A stretch of 64,000 nt of DNA, taken from Anaerobranca californiensis DSM 14826. GTDB taxonomy: Bacteria; Bacillota; Proteinivoracia; Proteinivoracales; Proteinivoracaceae. The stretch covers positions 62,001 through 126,000 of the forward strand of contig NZ_FRAI01000005.1 in the NCBI RefSeq assembly GCF_900142275.1, written 5' to 3'. The stretch's first letter is position 1. Each line of letters opens with the position of its first letter. The notes under the pieces were generated by a model. It had not been told where the DNA came from. It ran no database searches and saw only the letters and a program-made list of their open reading frames with translations. Below, one piece after another: positions 35,490 through 45,175 of the stretch. Both the position numbers and the translations under genes were made by a program.

Positions 35490-38400
35490 TTAAAAAAGGG
35501 AAAGTTGATTTGTTTCTGGCAATCCTTGTAAGCATCCTAAATTTGCCATTGCCTCTAATACCGTTTTTGAAACTCCCGTTCTTAATCGCAAATCTTCTAT
35601 AGATAAAAATTCTCCTTTTTCCCTTGCCTCTACAATACTTTTGGCAGCATTTTTACCAAGGCCAGCTATAGCGGTAAAGGGTGGAATTAATCCATTATCC
35701 TTTATAAGAAAGTTGGTGTGATGGGATTGATATAAATCTACATTGTGAAAAACAAAACCCCTCAATAACATTTCAAGAATTATTTCTAAAATATTTAAAG
35801 CATTTTTTTCTTTTTGTGTTAAATTATTTCCTTTTTCATTGAGATATTTTATTTGTTCCCTTACCCCTTTCTCTCCTTTACAAACCATATCTATATTAAA
35901 ATCATCGGCCCTTACTGAAAAATATGCTGCATAAAAAGCAAGGGGATACTTTACTTTAAAATAAGCTATTCTAAAAGCCATAGTAACATAAGCGACAGCG
36001 TGGGCCTTAGGGAACATATATTTAATTTTTTGACAAGATTCAATATACCAGTCTGGAACATTATTTTTCTTCATGATTTCTATATGTTCAGGAGTAAGAC
36101 CTTTTCCTTTTCTGACATTTTCCATGATTTTAAAGGCTTGAGATGGTTCTAGACCTTTATAAATTAAATAAACCATTATGTCATCCCTTGTGGAAATAAC
36201 TTCAGAAAGGGTAGCAATATTATTTTTAACTAATTCTTGGGCATTATTCAACCAAACATCAGTACCGTGGGAAAGCCCACTTATCCGGACTAATTCAGAA
36301 AAAGTCGTCGGCTTAGTATCTTCCAACATTTGTCTAACAAACTTAGTCCCAAATTCCGGTATTCCTAAAGTTGCCACTTTAGAACCTAACTGTTCTTCTG
36401 TTAAACCAATAGCTTCAGTAGATGAAAAAATTGACATAGTTTCTTTGTCATCAAGGGGAATAGTTCTACTATTTACTCCCGTGAGGTCTTCAAGCATTCT
36501 AATGACAGTAGGATCATCATGACCTAGTATATCTAACTTTAACAGCCTACTACTTATGGCGTTATAATCAAAATGGGTAGTTATAGTACCTGATTCCCGA
36601 TCATCTGCAGGATATTGAATTGGGCAAAAATCATAAACTTCTTTGTAATCCGGTACCACCATTAGTCCACCTGGATGTTGACCTGTTGTTCTCTTAACAC
36701 CTGTACATCCCAATACCATACGGTTAATTTCAGCGGTCCTTTTTCTCATATTCCTTTCAGAAAAATATTTTTGGGCAAAACCATAGGCTGTCTTTTCAGC
36801 AACTGTTCCTATAGTTCCTGCACGAAATACATAATCCTTTCCAAATAATTCTTCAGTGTATTTATGGGCTTTAGGCTGATAATCCCCTGAAAAGTTTAAA
36901 TCTATATCGGGAACTTTATCACCATTAAATCCTAAAAAAGTTTCAAAAGGTATATCATGACCATCTTTATTTAGTTTTACTCCACATTTAGGACAGTTTT
37001 TATCAGGTAGGTCTACCCCTGAAGCCACCGAACCGTCTTCAATAAACTCTGAATATTTACAATTGGGGCATAGGTAATGGGGTGGGAGGGGATTAACTTC
37101 TGTTATATCACAAAAGGTTGCTACTAATGACGAACCCACCGAGCCCCTTGAACCAACTAAATAACCATCTGCTAAGGATTTAGTAACAAGTTTATGGGAA
37201 ATATAATAAATTACACCGAAACCATTTGTGATGATTGAGTTAAGTTCTTTATCTAAACGATCTTGTACCGTTTTGGGCAAAGGATTTCCGTATAGATATT
37301 CACTTCTTTCTTTACACATTTTTTTAATCATTTCATCGGCATTTTCAATTTTAGGGGTATATAATTCATCAGGTATTGGTTTTATTTTTTCTACTCCATC
37401 TGCAATCTTTTTGGGGTTATTGATAACAACATCTAATCTCTGATGTTCTGGTAAATATTCGAAATCCTTCAACATTTCCTCAGTTGTTTTAAAATATAAA
37501 GGTGGTTGATATTCCGCATCGGCAAACCCCTTACTAGCCATGAGTATTTCTCTATATATTGCATCATGCTTTTCTAAAAAGTGAACATCACCAGTTGCTA
37601 CCACCAATTTTTTTAATTTCTCTCCTATAGCTATAATCTTTTTATTTATTTCTATCAAATCCCTTTTATCTTTTATAACACCTGAGCGAAGCAAAAATTC
37701 GTTGTTATCACAAGGCTGTATTTCTAGGTAATCATAAAATTTTGCCCTTTCCTCTATTTCATTTAGAGGTTTGTTTTGTAAAAACATTTGAAAAATCTCT
37801 CCCGCTTCACAAGCAGATCCAATAATTAACCCTTCTCGGAAGTTTTGAATAATAGATTTAGGTATTTTAGGTTGTCGATAAAAATATTTAATGTGGGATA
37901 AAGAAATTAATTTATATAAATTCTTAAGCCCTTGTTGATTTTTAGCTAAAATAATACAGTGATAGCTCTCTTGGTTTTTAATTTGACCTTCTACTGGAAT
38001 TTTAGTTAATGATTGAACAGTCAAACAGCCTAACTTTTTACATTCTGATAAAAGTTTAAGGAAAATGTGAGCTGTTGCTGTACAATCATCAACTGCCCTA
38101 TGATGATTTTCCAAAGGGACATTAAAATATTCCGTCAATGTTTTTAACTTATGATTTTTCAAATTAGGAAGTATGGCACGACTTAAAGAAAGGGTATCTA
38201 TTACTGTAAACTTCCCTTTAAGATTCAACTTACTTGTCCAAGTAGTCAAAAAACCATAATCAAAATTAGCATTATGGGCGACTAAGATTGCATCTTTACA
38301 AAAATGGATAAATTGGGGTAAAATTTCTTCAATATTAGGGGATCCCTCTACATCTGAATTCTTAATTCCTGTAATCTGGGTTATTTTTTCTGGGATTCCC

Positions 38401-39701
38401 TTTTTCGGTTTAATTAGTGAAGAAAATTCCCCTATAATTTCTCCATTTTTTACTTTTACTGCTCCAATTTCTATAATTTCCTCTAGCTTATTATCTAAAC
38501 CAGTAGTTTCAAAATCAAAAACAACGTAAGTTCCTTCATCTAAATAGATATCTTGGGGATTTATAACAATTTTGTTATCGGCATCATCTACAAGATAAGC
38601 TTCCACACCGTAAATCACTTTAACTCCATACTGCTCACCTGCATCATATGCCTCTGGAAAAGCTTGAACTACTCCATGGTCAGTAATTGCTATTGCTTCA
38701 TGCCCCCATTCCTTAGCCCTTTTAATTAAATCCTTTGCAGAACATGTAGCATCCATTGCACTCATCTTGGTATGGGCATGTAGTTCAATCCGTTTATTTT
38801 CAGCATTATCACTTCTCTTAATAGGTTGATATATGTTAATATCCCGTGGAAGCATTGTCAATTCCTGACTAAATTTATCATATTGTACATTACCATAAAC
38901 AGTGATAAAACTACCTTTTTTTAATGAGCTAAATTCTTCTCCTTCATCAAGGAAAAATTTACAAGAAATTGAGTCTGTATAATCGGTAATATCAAAAGTA
39001 ATAAGGGTTCTACCTGTTCTTAATACTTTCTCTTCATAAGATAATATTTCACCACTTATGGCTATATTTTTATCTTCCTCAATAATATTTATAATAGGGG
39101 TAGGTTCTTTCTTAATAACTTTACCTCTAATTACCTGATTTATCCCCTGCTCCTTTATTTCTTTCTCCTCAGTTTTTGTTGGTAAGTTTTTTAATATTTC
39201 TAAAGCATATTTTTTTTCTTCTCCTTTATCCTTTATCTTATTTATTGAACTTTCCTCTAAGAGAAAATTTATTTTAGACTCTAATTTCCAATTGTCCCAA
39301 ATAAATTTTTCTAACCATTTAGCAATATTTTTTAATTGAATATAATAAAACTGTAAAGGATTATTAATATAAATACTAATGCTTTCATTATCTATATCTA
39401 CTTTCCAATCATTTAATGAGCCTTGTAAGGCTGGGAATTCTGTAACTAAATTCTTCTTTATAAATAATAAATTAACATTAATTATTTCTTTTAATTGTAA
39501 GCTTGTCCCATAATTTAAAATACAAAAATCCAATTCCTTAAGGTCTGGAACCCTTTTAAGAATCTGATTTTTTAAATTCTCTAAACTTTGAATAGAGTTT
39601 TTATTATCAGCGGTGATATAAATAACCCATCCTTTTCGATGGGTCGAAACAGTTATTTTTTCTATTTTTAGATTACTATTTTCTAAAAACTCTTTTAACA
39701 T
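35490..39701 (-). CDS. polC: DNA polymerase III alpha subunit, PolC type
   Basis: PolC is the replicative polymerase of low-GC gram-positives. At 1403 residues it has the full layout: N-terminal domains, an OB fold (about 200-290), the first part of the PHP domain (RIELHAHTKMSAMDATC), an inserted DEDDh proofreading exonuclease (VVFDFETTGL, about 420), the rest of PHP, then the polymerase with the zinc pair CPNC and CPKC (about 925-950) and PDIDLNFSGDYQ. The start is ATG at 39701 after CAGGTGATTTTT; a GTG three codons earlier lies inside that site. It is the last gene of the T-box-led proS unit. Confidence 0.97.
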   Translation of the reverse strand: MLKEFLENSNLKIEKITVSTHRKGWVIYITADNKNSIQSLENLKNQILKRVPDLKELDFCILNYGTSLQLKEIINVNLLFIKKNLVTEFPALQGSLNDWKVDIDNESISIYINNPLQFYYIQLKNIAKWLEKFIWDNWKLESKINFLLEESSINKIKDKGEEKKYALEILKNLPTKTEEKEIKEQGINQVIRGKVIKKEPTPIINIIEEDKNIAISGEILSYEEKVLRTGRTLITFDITDYTDSISCKFFLDEGEEFSSLKKGSFITVYGNVQYDKFSQELTMLPRDINIYQPIKRSDNAENKRIELHAHTKMSAMDATCSAKDLIKRAKEWGHEAIAITDHGVVQAFPEAYDAGEQYGVKVIYGVEAYLVDDADNKIVINPQDIYLDEGTYVVFDFETTGLDNKLEEIIEIGAVKVKNGEIIGEFSSLIKPKKGIPEKITQITGIKNSDVEGSPNIEEILPQFIHFCKDAILVAHNANFDYGFLTTWTSKLNLKGKFTVIDTLSLSRAILPNLKNHKLKTLTEYFNVPLENHHRAVDDCTATAHIFLKLLSECKKLGCLTVQSLTKIPVEGQIKNQESYHCIILAKNQQGLKNLYKLISLSHIKYFYRQPKIPKSIIQNFREGLIIGSACEAGEIFQMFLQNKPLNEIEERAKFYDYLEIQPCDNNEFLLRSGVIKDKRDLIEINKKIIAIGEKLKKLVVATGDVHFLEKHDAIYREILMASKGFADAEYQPPLYFKTTEEMLKDFEYLPEHQRLDVVINNPKKIADGVEKIKPIPDELYTPKIENADEMIKKMCKERSEYLYGNPLPKTVQDRLDKELNSIITNGFGVIYYISHKLVTKSLADGYLVGSRGSVGSSLVATFCDITEVNPLPPHYLCPNCKYSEFIEDGSVASGVDLPDKNCPKCGVKLNKDGHDIPFETFLGFNGDKVPDIDLNFSGDYQPKAHKYTEELFGKDYVFRAGTIGTVAEKTAYGFAQKYFSERNMRKRTAEINRMVLGCTGVKRTTGQHPGGLMVVPDYKEVYDFCPIQYPADDRESGTITTHFDYNAISSRLLKLDILGHDDPTVIRMLEDLTGVNSRTIPLDDKETMSIFSSTEAIGLTEEQLGSKVATLGIPEFGTKFVRQMLEDTKPTTFSELVRISGLSHGTDVWLNNAQELVKNNIATLSEVISTRDDIMVYLIYKGLEPSQAFKIMENVRKGKGLTPEHIEIMKKNNVPDWYIESCQKIKYMFPKAHAVAYVTMAFRIAYFKVKYPLAFYAAYFSVRADDFNIDMVCKGEKGVREQIKYLNEKGNNLTQKEKNALNILEIILEMLLRGFVFHNVDLYQSHHTNFLIKDNGLIPPFTAIAGLGKNAAKSIVEAREKGEFLSIEDLRLRTGVSKTVLEAMANLGCLQGLPETNQLSLF

Positions 39702-39713
39702 AAAAATCACCTG

Positions 39714-40367
39714 CTAATCTTCATATTCTATGTTAATAACACCTTCAATTTTGATAAGTTCTTCTATAACTTGTTGTTCTTTTAGTTTTAATGGTAATTT
39801 AACCTGTAAAATAATTTGCATTTTTGAGTCGTAGGGTTCTAGAATTATATTTTTAATATCGACATTCAATTTTCCTAGTACAGTTCCAATAATTCCTAAC
39901 ATGCCAGGTTTATCTATCACTATAATTTTAATGGAAAGGTTTTGTTTAGTAAATACGATTTTTTTCTCCCATTTATTAAACAAATGTAAAACAACTATAG
40001 TTAATAATGTTGCAACAATAGCTATATAGTAATGACCAAAACCAATTGCTAATCCTACACCGGCAATATTCCATAGGCTAGCAGCGGTAGTTAATCCCTT
40101 AATATTTACTCCTTCCCGCAAGATAGTTCCTGCACCTAAAAATCCTATTCCACTGACTATTTGAGCTGCAATTCTTGCAGGATCACCACTATAACTAAAA
40201 GTTGTAAATGTCTTCCACGATACAATAGTAATTAAAGTAGAACCTATACACACTAAGGCATGGGTCCTAAACCCAGCAGGATGATTATTGGCTTCTCTCT
40301 CTAACCCTACAATACTGCCTAATATAATGGCTAACAATAAAGAGCCTAATAACTGTAAATACTCCAT
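39714..40367 (-). CDS. MgtC/SapB-family membrane protein
   Basis: The 217-residue protein has four or five membrane segments and the MgtC hallmark GSIVGLEREANNHPAGFRTHALVCIGSTL (positions 16-44; only part quoted in calls elsewhere), followed by a cytoplasmic C-terminal domain with an ACT-like pattern. MgtC proteins inhibit F-type ATP synthase or support growth at low magnesium in known pathogens; bacterial homologues elsewhere are of unknown function. ATG at 40367 lies 7 bases after AGGGGA; an ATG two codons upstream is too near. It sits between a glycosyltransferase gene and polC, with gaps of about 12 bases on both sides, so it is surely cotranscribed. Confidence 0.88.
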   Translation of the reverse strand: MEYLQLLGSLLLAIILGSIVGLEREANNHPAGFRTHALVCIGSTLITIVSWKTFTTFSYSGDPARIAAQIVSGIGFLGAGTILREGVNIKGLTTAASLWNIAGVGLAIGFGHYYIAIVATLLTIVVLHLFNKWEKKIVFTKQNLSIKIIVIDKPGMLGIIGTVLGKLNVDIKNIILEPYDSKMQIILQVKLPLKLKEQQVIEELIKIEGVINIEYED

Positions 40368-40378
40368 AATCATTTCCC

Positions 40379-41014
40379 CTAACTCGGATTTTTAAATAAA
40401 TAATTGACTATCTCCCAGTACATTTTAAGTCTTGCCATAAATCCTTTAACAAGTCCTAATTTTTCTTCTTTCATCACATGGCTCATATCCGGTAATGGAA
40501 CAATTTCAACATCAATATTTTCCCTTTCCACCAACCGGGTAAGGGCTAACTCCACACCAAATCTACTAACTTCTAAATGTGATATAGTGTTTATTAACTC
40601 CCTTTTTATCGCCCGCTGACCAGAAAGATAAGGAGCAAATTTTTGAGCCAAATCTGTAGTTTTTCTTCCTTTGGTAAATATACCTAAAGACATAGGTACT
40701 CTCCCTGATTTAACAGGTTCTACTAAACTTTCGATATGGTGAGGGGTAAGGCCAATTAAGTCTGCATCTAAAAAGAGAATAATATCTCCTTGTGAGTTTT
40801 CTAAACCTGCTTTCATGGCCCCACCTTTACCCCTATTTTCTTTCAACTCTACTACTTTTACACCTTTACTTAATGCAACATCAGCTGTTTTATCACTAGA
40901 ACCATCACTTACCACTATTATTTCATCAATTATCTCTACTTCTTTTATTACATCTAAAATATTTCCTATGGTTTTTTCTTCGTTATATGCTGGAATTATG
41001 CAAGTAATGGTCAT
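40379..41014 (-). CDS. GT2-family glycosyltransferase
   Basis: The 211-residue protein is a compact GT-A fold: MTITCIIPAYNEEKTIGNIL at the start, the nucleotide-binding VSDGSSDKT, and the metal-binding D83-A84-D85. There is no membrane segment. The KGGAMKAGL stretch and the C-terminal EVSRFGVELALTRL pattern resemble the glucosyl-3-phosphoglycerate synthase-like group, but acceptor and donor cannot be told. ATG at 41014 follows GGGGGT. It is 18 bases behind proS and is followed by the MgtC gene, an insertion relative to the proS-polC order of Bacillus. Confidence 0.88.
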   Translation of the reverse strand: MTITCIIPAYNEEKTIGNILDVIKEVEIIDEIIVVSDGSSDKTADVALSKGVKVVELKENRGKGGAMKAGLENSQGDIILFLDADLIGLTPHHIESLVEPVKSGRVPMSLGIFTKGRKTTDLAQKFAPYLSGQRAIKRELINTISHLEVSRFGVELALTRLVERENIDVEIVPLPDMSHVMKEEKLGLVKGFMARLKMYWEIVNYLFKNPS

Positions 41015-41032
41015 TAAATTTACCCCCTAATA

Positions 41033-42736
41033 TTAGGTTAATGAATAAAAGTTTTTAACTTCTTCAATTATATCTCCTATATTTACCAATTTAGTTTCTT
41101 TTCCGCTGCGGAATTTTAATTCCACTTGTCCTTCTGATATTTTTTTACCAATGACAATTTTTAAAGGTATTCCTATTAAATCAATGTCTTTAAACTTTAC
41201 TCCCACCCTTTCATCTCTATCATCTAGTAAAACATCGATATTATGATTTTTTAACTGTTCATAGATCTTTTCAGCTAAATTAGCTTGTTCCTCATCTTTA
41301 ATGTTAACTGGTATAACAGCAACTTCAAAGGGTGCAAGGTGTTTAGGCCAACAAATACCATCTTCATCGTTATTTTGTTCTATTATAGCCGCTAAAGTTC
41401 TAGTTATACCAATGCCATAACAACCCATAACCATTGGCTGTTCCTTACCATTTTTATCTAGATAAGTAGCTTTAAGAAGTTTTGAATATTTAGTTCCTAG
41501 TTTAAAAATATGTCCTACCTCTATCCCTTTAGAACTAGATAATTTATTTCCACATTTAATACAATTATCTCCTTCTTCAGCATTTTTTATATCTCCATAG
41601 ATGTTAACATTAAATTCATTTAGGTTAACATTGATAATATGATAATCTTCTTCATTTGCCCCTACGACAAAATTTGTCATAGTTTTTACTTCATTATCAG
41701 CGACAATAAAAACTTCTTTATTTATCCCTACTGGCCCTGAAAAACCTGGTTTACACTTTGTAACTTTGTAAATTTCTTCCTCACTTGCTAAATTTAATTC
41801 TTTAATACCTAATAATTTTTTTAGTTTAATTTCATTAACTTCTCTATCACCAGGCAATAAACACATAAAGGTTCTAGCCTTTTCATCTGTATAAAGTACT
41901 GCCTTTAAAATTTTTGAGCTTTCTATTGATAAAAATTCCGCTAATTTATCTATTGTTTTAATATTAGGTGTATAGACTTTCTCTTTTTTCTTAATTGATT
42001 CAGCAACAAATTGTCTGTCAACAGCTTGGGCTTTCTCTACATTGGCAGAATAGCCACAGTTATCACAAAAAATCAAAGAATCTTCTCCCACTTCACTGAT
42101 CACCATAAATTCATGGGATGAACTTCCCCCTATATTGCCGGTGTCTGCTTCCACTACTTGATATTTCAAATTACATCTATCAAAAATCCTTCTATATGCC
42201 TTATACATTTCTTCATAACTTTTGTTTAATCCTTCTTCATCTATATCAAAACTATATGCATCTTTCATAATAAATTCTCTACTTCTGATTACACCAAATC
42301 TAGGTCTTTTTTCATCCCTGTATTTTGTTTGAATTTGGAATAAATTTAATGGAAGTTGACGGTAAGAACTTATATTATTCCTAACTAAATCAGTAAATAT
42401 TTCTTCATGGGTTGGACCTAAACAAAAATCCCTACCATGTCGATCTTGCAACCTAAACATTTCCGCTCCATATTCATACCACCTATGGGATTCCTGCCAT
42501 AATTCTGCATTTTGGAGAGCTGAAGCTAAAATTTCAATTGCTCCACTTCTTTCCATTTCTTCCCTCACTATATTCTCAATTTTTTTAAGGACTTTAAATC
42601 CTAAAGGTAAATATGTATATATCCCAGCTGCTTGTTTTCTAATTAAACCTGCCCTTAACATAAGTTGATGACTAATAGTTTCTGCATCAGAAGAAACTTC
42701 CCTTAGTGTAGGCATAAAATATTTACTTGTTTTCAT
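41033..42736 (-). CDS. proS: prolyl-tRNA synthetase
   Basis: ProS charges tRNA-Pro. The 567-residue bacterial-type enzyme has the class II motifs (YTYLPLGFKVLKKIENIVREE is split here: PLGFKVLKKIENIVREE; then FRDE-like KYRDEKRPRFGVIRSREF; motif 3 near GCYGIGITRTLAAI). Between motifs 2 and 3 it carries the YbaK-like editing domain (about 225-385), which removes mischarged alanine. A C-terminal anticodon-binding domain ends the protein. ATG at 42736 follows CGGGAGGTTAATTAG. Expression is governed by the T-box leader just upstream, so it responds to uncharged tRNA-Pro, and the GT2, mgtC and polC genes behind it may share that control. Confidence 0.96.
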   Translation of the reverse strand: MKTSKYFMPTLREVSSDAETISHQLMLRAGLIRKQAAGIYTYLPLGFKVLKKIENIVREEMERSGAIEILASALQNAELWQESHRWYEYGAEMFRLQDRHGRDFCLGPTHEEIFTDLVRNNISSYRQLPLNLFQIQTKYRDEKRPRFGVIRSREFIMKDAYSFDIDEEGLNKSYEEMYKAYRRIFDRCNLKYQVVEADTGNIGGSSSHEFMVISEVGEDSLIFCDNCGYSANVEKAQAVDRQFVAESIKKKEKVYTPNIKTIDKLAEFLSIESSKILKAVLYTDEKARTFMCLLPGDREVNEIKLKKLLGIKELNLASEEEIYKVTKCKPGFSGPVGINKEVFIVADNEVKTMTNFVVGANEEDYHIINVNLNEFNVNIYGDIKNAEEGDNCIKCGNKLSSSKGIEVGHIFKLGTKYSKLLKATYLDKNGKEQPMVMGCYGIGITRTLAAIIEQNNDEDGICWPKHLAPFEVAVIPVNIKDEEQANLAEKIYEQLKNHNIDVLLDDRDERVGVKFKDIDLIGIPLKIVIGKKISEGQVELKFRSGKETKLVNIGDIIEEVKNFYSLT

Positions 42737-42767
42737 CTAATTAACCTCCCGTATATTATAGTATTAC

Positions 42768-43000
42768 AAAAAAATAAACCCTCATCCATAATTTGGGACG
42801 AAGATTTCATTTCCGCGGTACCACCCATATTGATATCATATAGATATCCCCTCTAAGGCTATAAAGGAGCCACCTTTCAACTCCAAAAGTGGGTTTCAAC
42901 AAGGGGTAGGCAAAGTTCTCAATCAACCTTTGCTCCCTGTACTACCTGAACTTGTTTACTTGGCTTTCTTCTTTGTTGAATATCTTTAAATAATCCGTTT
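42768..43000 (-). promoter_or_regulatory. T-box riboswitch controlling proS
   Basis: The minus strand has the T-box sequence AGGGTGGTACCGCGG (42812-42826). Behind it is a terminator: AAATCTTCGTCC pairs throughout with GGATGAGGGTTT (42777-42807) and a T run follows. Upstream, a Stem I begins with CAACAA (42973-42978) pairing with TTGTTG (42897-42902), with a terminal GCAAAG/CTTTGC hairpin. A CCU triplet at 42910-42908, just before the base of Stem I and followed by A, is the best specifier candidate and agrees with proline. Uncharged tRNA-Pro would favour the antiterminator. This explains the largest gene-free stretch of the window (42737-43054). Confidence 0.93.
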
Positions 43001-43006
43001 TTAAGT

Positions 43007-43035
43007 ATTATATTTAATCAAAATTGACTTGTCAA
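43007..43035 (-). promoter_or_regulatory. sigma-A promoter of the proS T-box leader
   Basis: The minus strand has consensus TTGACA (43030-43035), exactly 17 bases, and consensus TATAAT (43007-43012). It lies just after the ispG stop and is the best promoter in the window. Confidence 0.93.
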
Positions 43036-43054
43036 GTTATATTATAATAACCAT

Positions 43055-44122
43055 TTATCTACCTTCTTCTAAATTGATAATTTGGAGTAAGGTATCAATA
43101 GCCTCTTCTTCAGGGACAGTCATTATAACTTCTCCTTTTTTAAAAATTATCGTTTTTCCTTTCCCTCCAGCTAGCCCATAATCTGCTTCTTTTGCCTCAC
43201 CTGGTCCATTAACAACACAACCCATAACAGCTATTTTTATAGGTTTTCTTAGATTAGCCAACCTTTTTGATACTTCTTTAGCTAAAGCTTCTAAATTGAT
43301 ATCACATCTTCCACAAGTGGGGCAAGAAATAATTTCAGGCCTTTCATAAGCTGTAAGTAATTTTAAAGCTTTTAAAATATTGTAAGCAACAGAGACTTCA
43401 TCTACAGGATCACCTGTTAATGAGACCCTTATAGTATCACCAATGCCATTAAATAAGAGGATACCTAAACCAATCGATGATTTAATTGTCCCTACTTCTT
43501 TTAAGCCTGCCTCAGTTATCCCTATATGTAAAGGGTAATCTACCTTTTCTGAAAGTAATGTATATGCTTTAATAGTATCTAATACATCGGAAGATTTTAG
43601 TGAAATACAAATATCTTCAAAACCATATTTTTCTAAAAGTTTAATTTCCCTCAACGCCCCTTCAACCATTGCCTCAGGGGAAGGCCTCCCATATTTATCT
43701 AAAATATCTTTAGGTAATGAACCACTGTTTATCCCTATTCGGATAGGTATTTTTCTCTTTTTAGCTTCCTGAACAACTTTTAAAAGGTTATCCTCACTAC
43801 CAATGTTACCTGGATTAATCCGAACTTTATCGACACCATTTTCCATAGCTATTAAAGCTAACCGATAATCAAAATGTATATCAGCAACTAATGGGATATT
43901 TACCCTTTTTTTAATTTCTTTGATAGCCTGTGCCCCTTGAAGGTTAGGAACTGCTACCCTAACAATTTGGCAGCCACTATCCTCTAGTCTTTTAATCTGT
44001 TCTACAGTATCAGCTATATTTTCAGTTTTAGTATTTGTCATTGATTGAATAACAATAGGATTGAAATTACCAATTTTTACATTGCCAACAGATATTTCCC
44101 TAGTTCTTTTCCGCTTTATCAT
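43055..44122 (-). CDS. ispG: 4-hydroxy-3-methylbut-2-enyl-diphosphate synthase
   Basis: IspG is a 4Fe-4S enzyme of the non-mevalonate isoprenoid pathway. The cluster cysteines are in SCPTCGRC (about residues 263-269) and GCVVNGPGEAKEADYG (about 305). The N-terminal TIM barrel starts with IVIQSMTNT. The length (355) is the short bacterial type. The start ATG at 44122 is preferred over a GTG at 44131, because AGGATGTGG precedes it with good spacing, though the site is not strong. It follows dxr and rseP, placing two isoprenoid genes in one unit with uppS and cdsA. Confidence 0.95.
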   Translation of the reverse strand: MIKRKRTREISVGNVKIGNFNPIVIQSMTNTKTENIADTVEQIKRLEDSGCQIVRVAVPNLQGAQAIKEIKKRVNIPLVADIHFDYRLALIAMENGVDKVRINPGNIGSEDNLLKVVQEAKKRKIPIRIGINSGSLPKDILDKYGRPSPEAMVEGALREIKLLEKYGFEDICISLKSSDVLDTIKAYTLLSEKVDYPLHIGITEAGLKEVGTIKSSIGLGILLFNGIGDTIRVSLTGDPVDEVSVAYNILKALKLLTAYERPEIISCPTCGRCDINLEALAKEVSKRLANLRKPIKIAVMGCVVNGPGEAKEADYGLAGGKGKTIIFKKGEVIMTVPEEEAIDTLLQIINLEEGR

Positions 44123-44151
44123 TATACCCACATCCTAATATTACTTTTGAC

Positions 44152-45162
44152 TTATAGAATAAACCTTACTACATCCTTATACATAATAAAGAGCATAAAA
44201 ATTATTAAAATTATAAAGCCTATTATATGGATTGTACCCTCTTTTTCAGGATCTACAGGCCTTCCTCTCAAGGCCTCTACTAATAGAAATACTAATCTAC
44301 TTCCATCTAAAGCTGGTATAGGTAACAAATTTAATACTCCTAAATTTACACTTAGTAAAGCAGTAAATATCATTAGACTAGATAAACCGTATTTTGCAGA
44401 CTCTCCTACCATTGTTACAATACCGATGGGTCCTGCAATTTCAGCCTCGATTCTACCAGTTATCATTAAAATTATTCCACTGATTATTTGAGTACTTAAA
44501 GAAAAAGTTTGAACAATACTTTCCTTAACGGCATTGAAAGGAGGTAAAGTTTTATATGCAGGACCTATACCGATCATTACCCTCTCAGTTTCAGGGTTAT
44601 ACTTAGGAGTTACAGGTATATTTAAAATATTGCCATCTCTAGATATTTTAAAATTCAAAGTTTTATCTGGATTATTGCTAATTTGCACTACTAATTCCTG
44701 CCAAGTATTTATTTTAATATCGTTAACTTCTAAAACATAATCACCCTTTTTAAGTCCAGCTTGATAAGCTATACCTCCTTCTTCAACTACACCGATTTCA
44801 GGTATATTAGCCGGTAAACCAAAACCTGTGAAAACTATAAATAATAGTATTACAGCTAAAACAAAATTCATGAAGGAACCAGCAAAAATAAAGGCAAAAC
44901 GCTGTTTAACAGATTTAGTATGATAACTCCCTTCTTTATCAAAGTCTTCCTTTTCTTCTCCTAATACCTTCACATAACCACCTAATGGGAATAATCGCAA
45001 AGAATACTGTGTTACACCTTTTTTCCAACTAAATATTGTTGGCCCAAATCCTATGGCAAATTCCTGTACCTCAATTCCCACTGCCCTAGCAGTAAGAAAA
45101 TGTCCAAGTTCATGAACTAAAACTAATAGTCCAAAAACAATTAAAGCTAAAAATATTGTCAT
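44152..45162 (-). CDS. rseP: RseP/RasP site-2 intramembrane metalloprotease
   Basis: This membrane zinc protease cleaves transmembrane segments of anti-sigma factors and remnant signal peptides. The zinc motif HELGH is at residues 17-21 in the first membrane segment, and the second zinc-ligand motif LDGSRL is near residue 284. A PDZ domain (about 115-190, with GLKKGDYVLEVND) lies between. The length (336) is a little short of B. subtilis RasP but complete. ATG at 45162 follows AAGGGGTGA. It lies 13 bases behind dxr. Confidence 0.94.
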   Translation of the reverse strand: MTIFLALIVFGLLVLVHELGHFLTARAVGIEVQEFAIGFGPTIFSWKKGVTQYSLRLFPLGGYVKVLGEEKEDFDKEGSYHTKSVKQRFAFIFAGSFMNFVLAVILLFIVFTGFGLPANIPEIGVVEEGGIAYQAGLKKGDYVLEVNDIKINTWQELVVQISNNPDKTLNFKISRDGNILNIPVTPKYNPETERVMIGIGPAYKTLPPFNAVKESIVQTFSLSTQIISGIILMITGRIEAEIAGPIGIVTMVGESAKYGLSSLMIFTALLSVNLGVLNLLPIPALDGSRLVFLLVEALRGRPVDPEKEGTIHIIGFIILIIFMLFIMYKDVVRFIL

Positions 45163-45175
45163 AAAATTTCACCCC

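Noticed and set aside
44045-44491. 148-codon open frame on the plus strand across ispG and rseP
   Set aside because: It is antisense to two clear genes, has no ribosome site and its low-complexity translation resembles no family.
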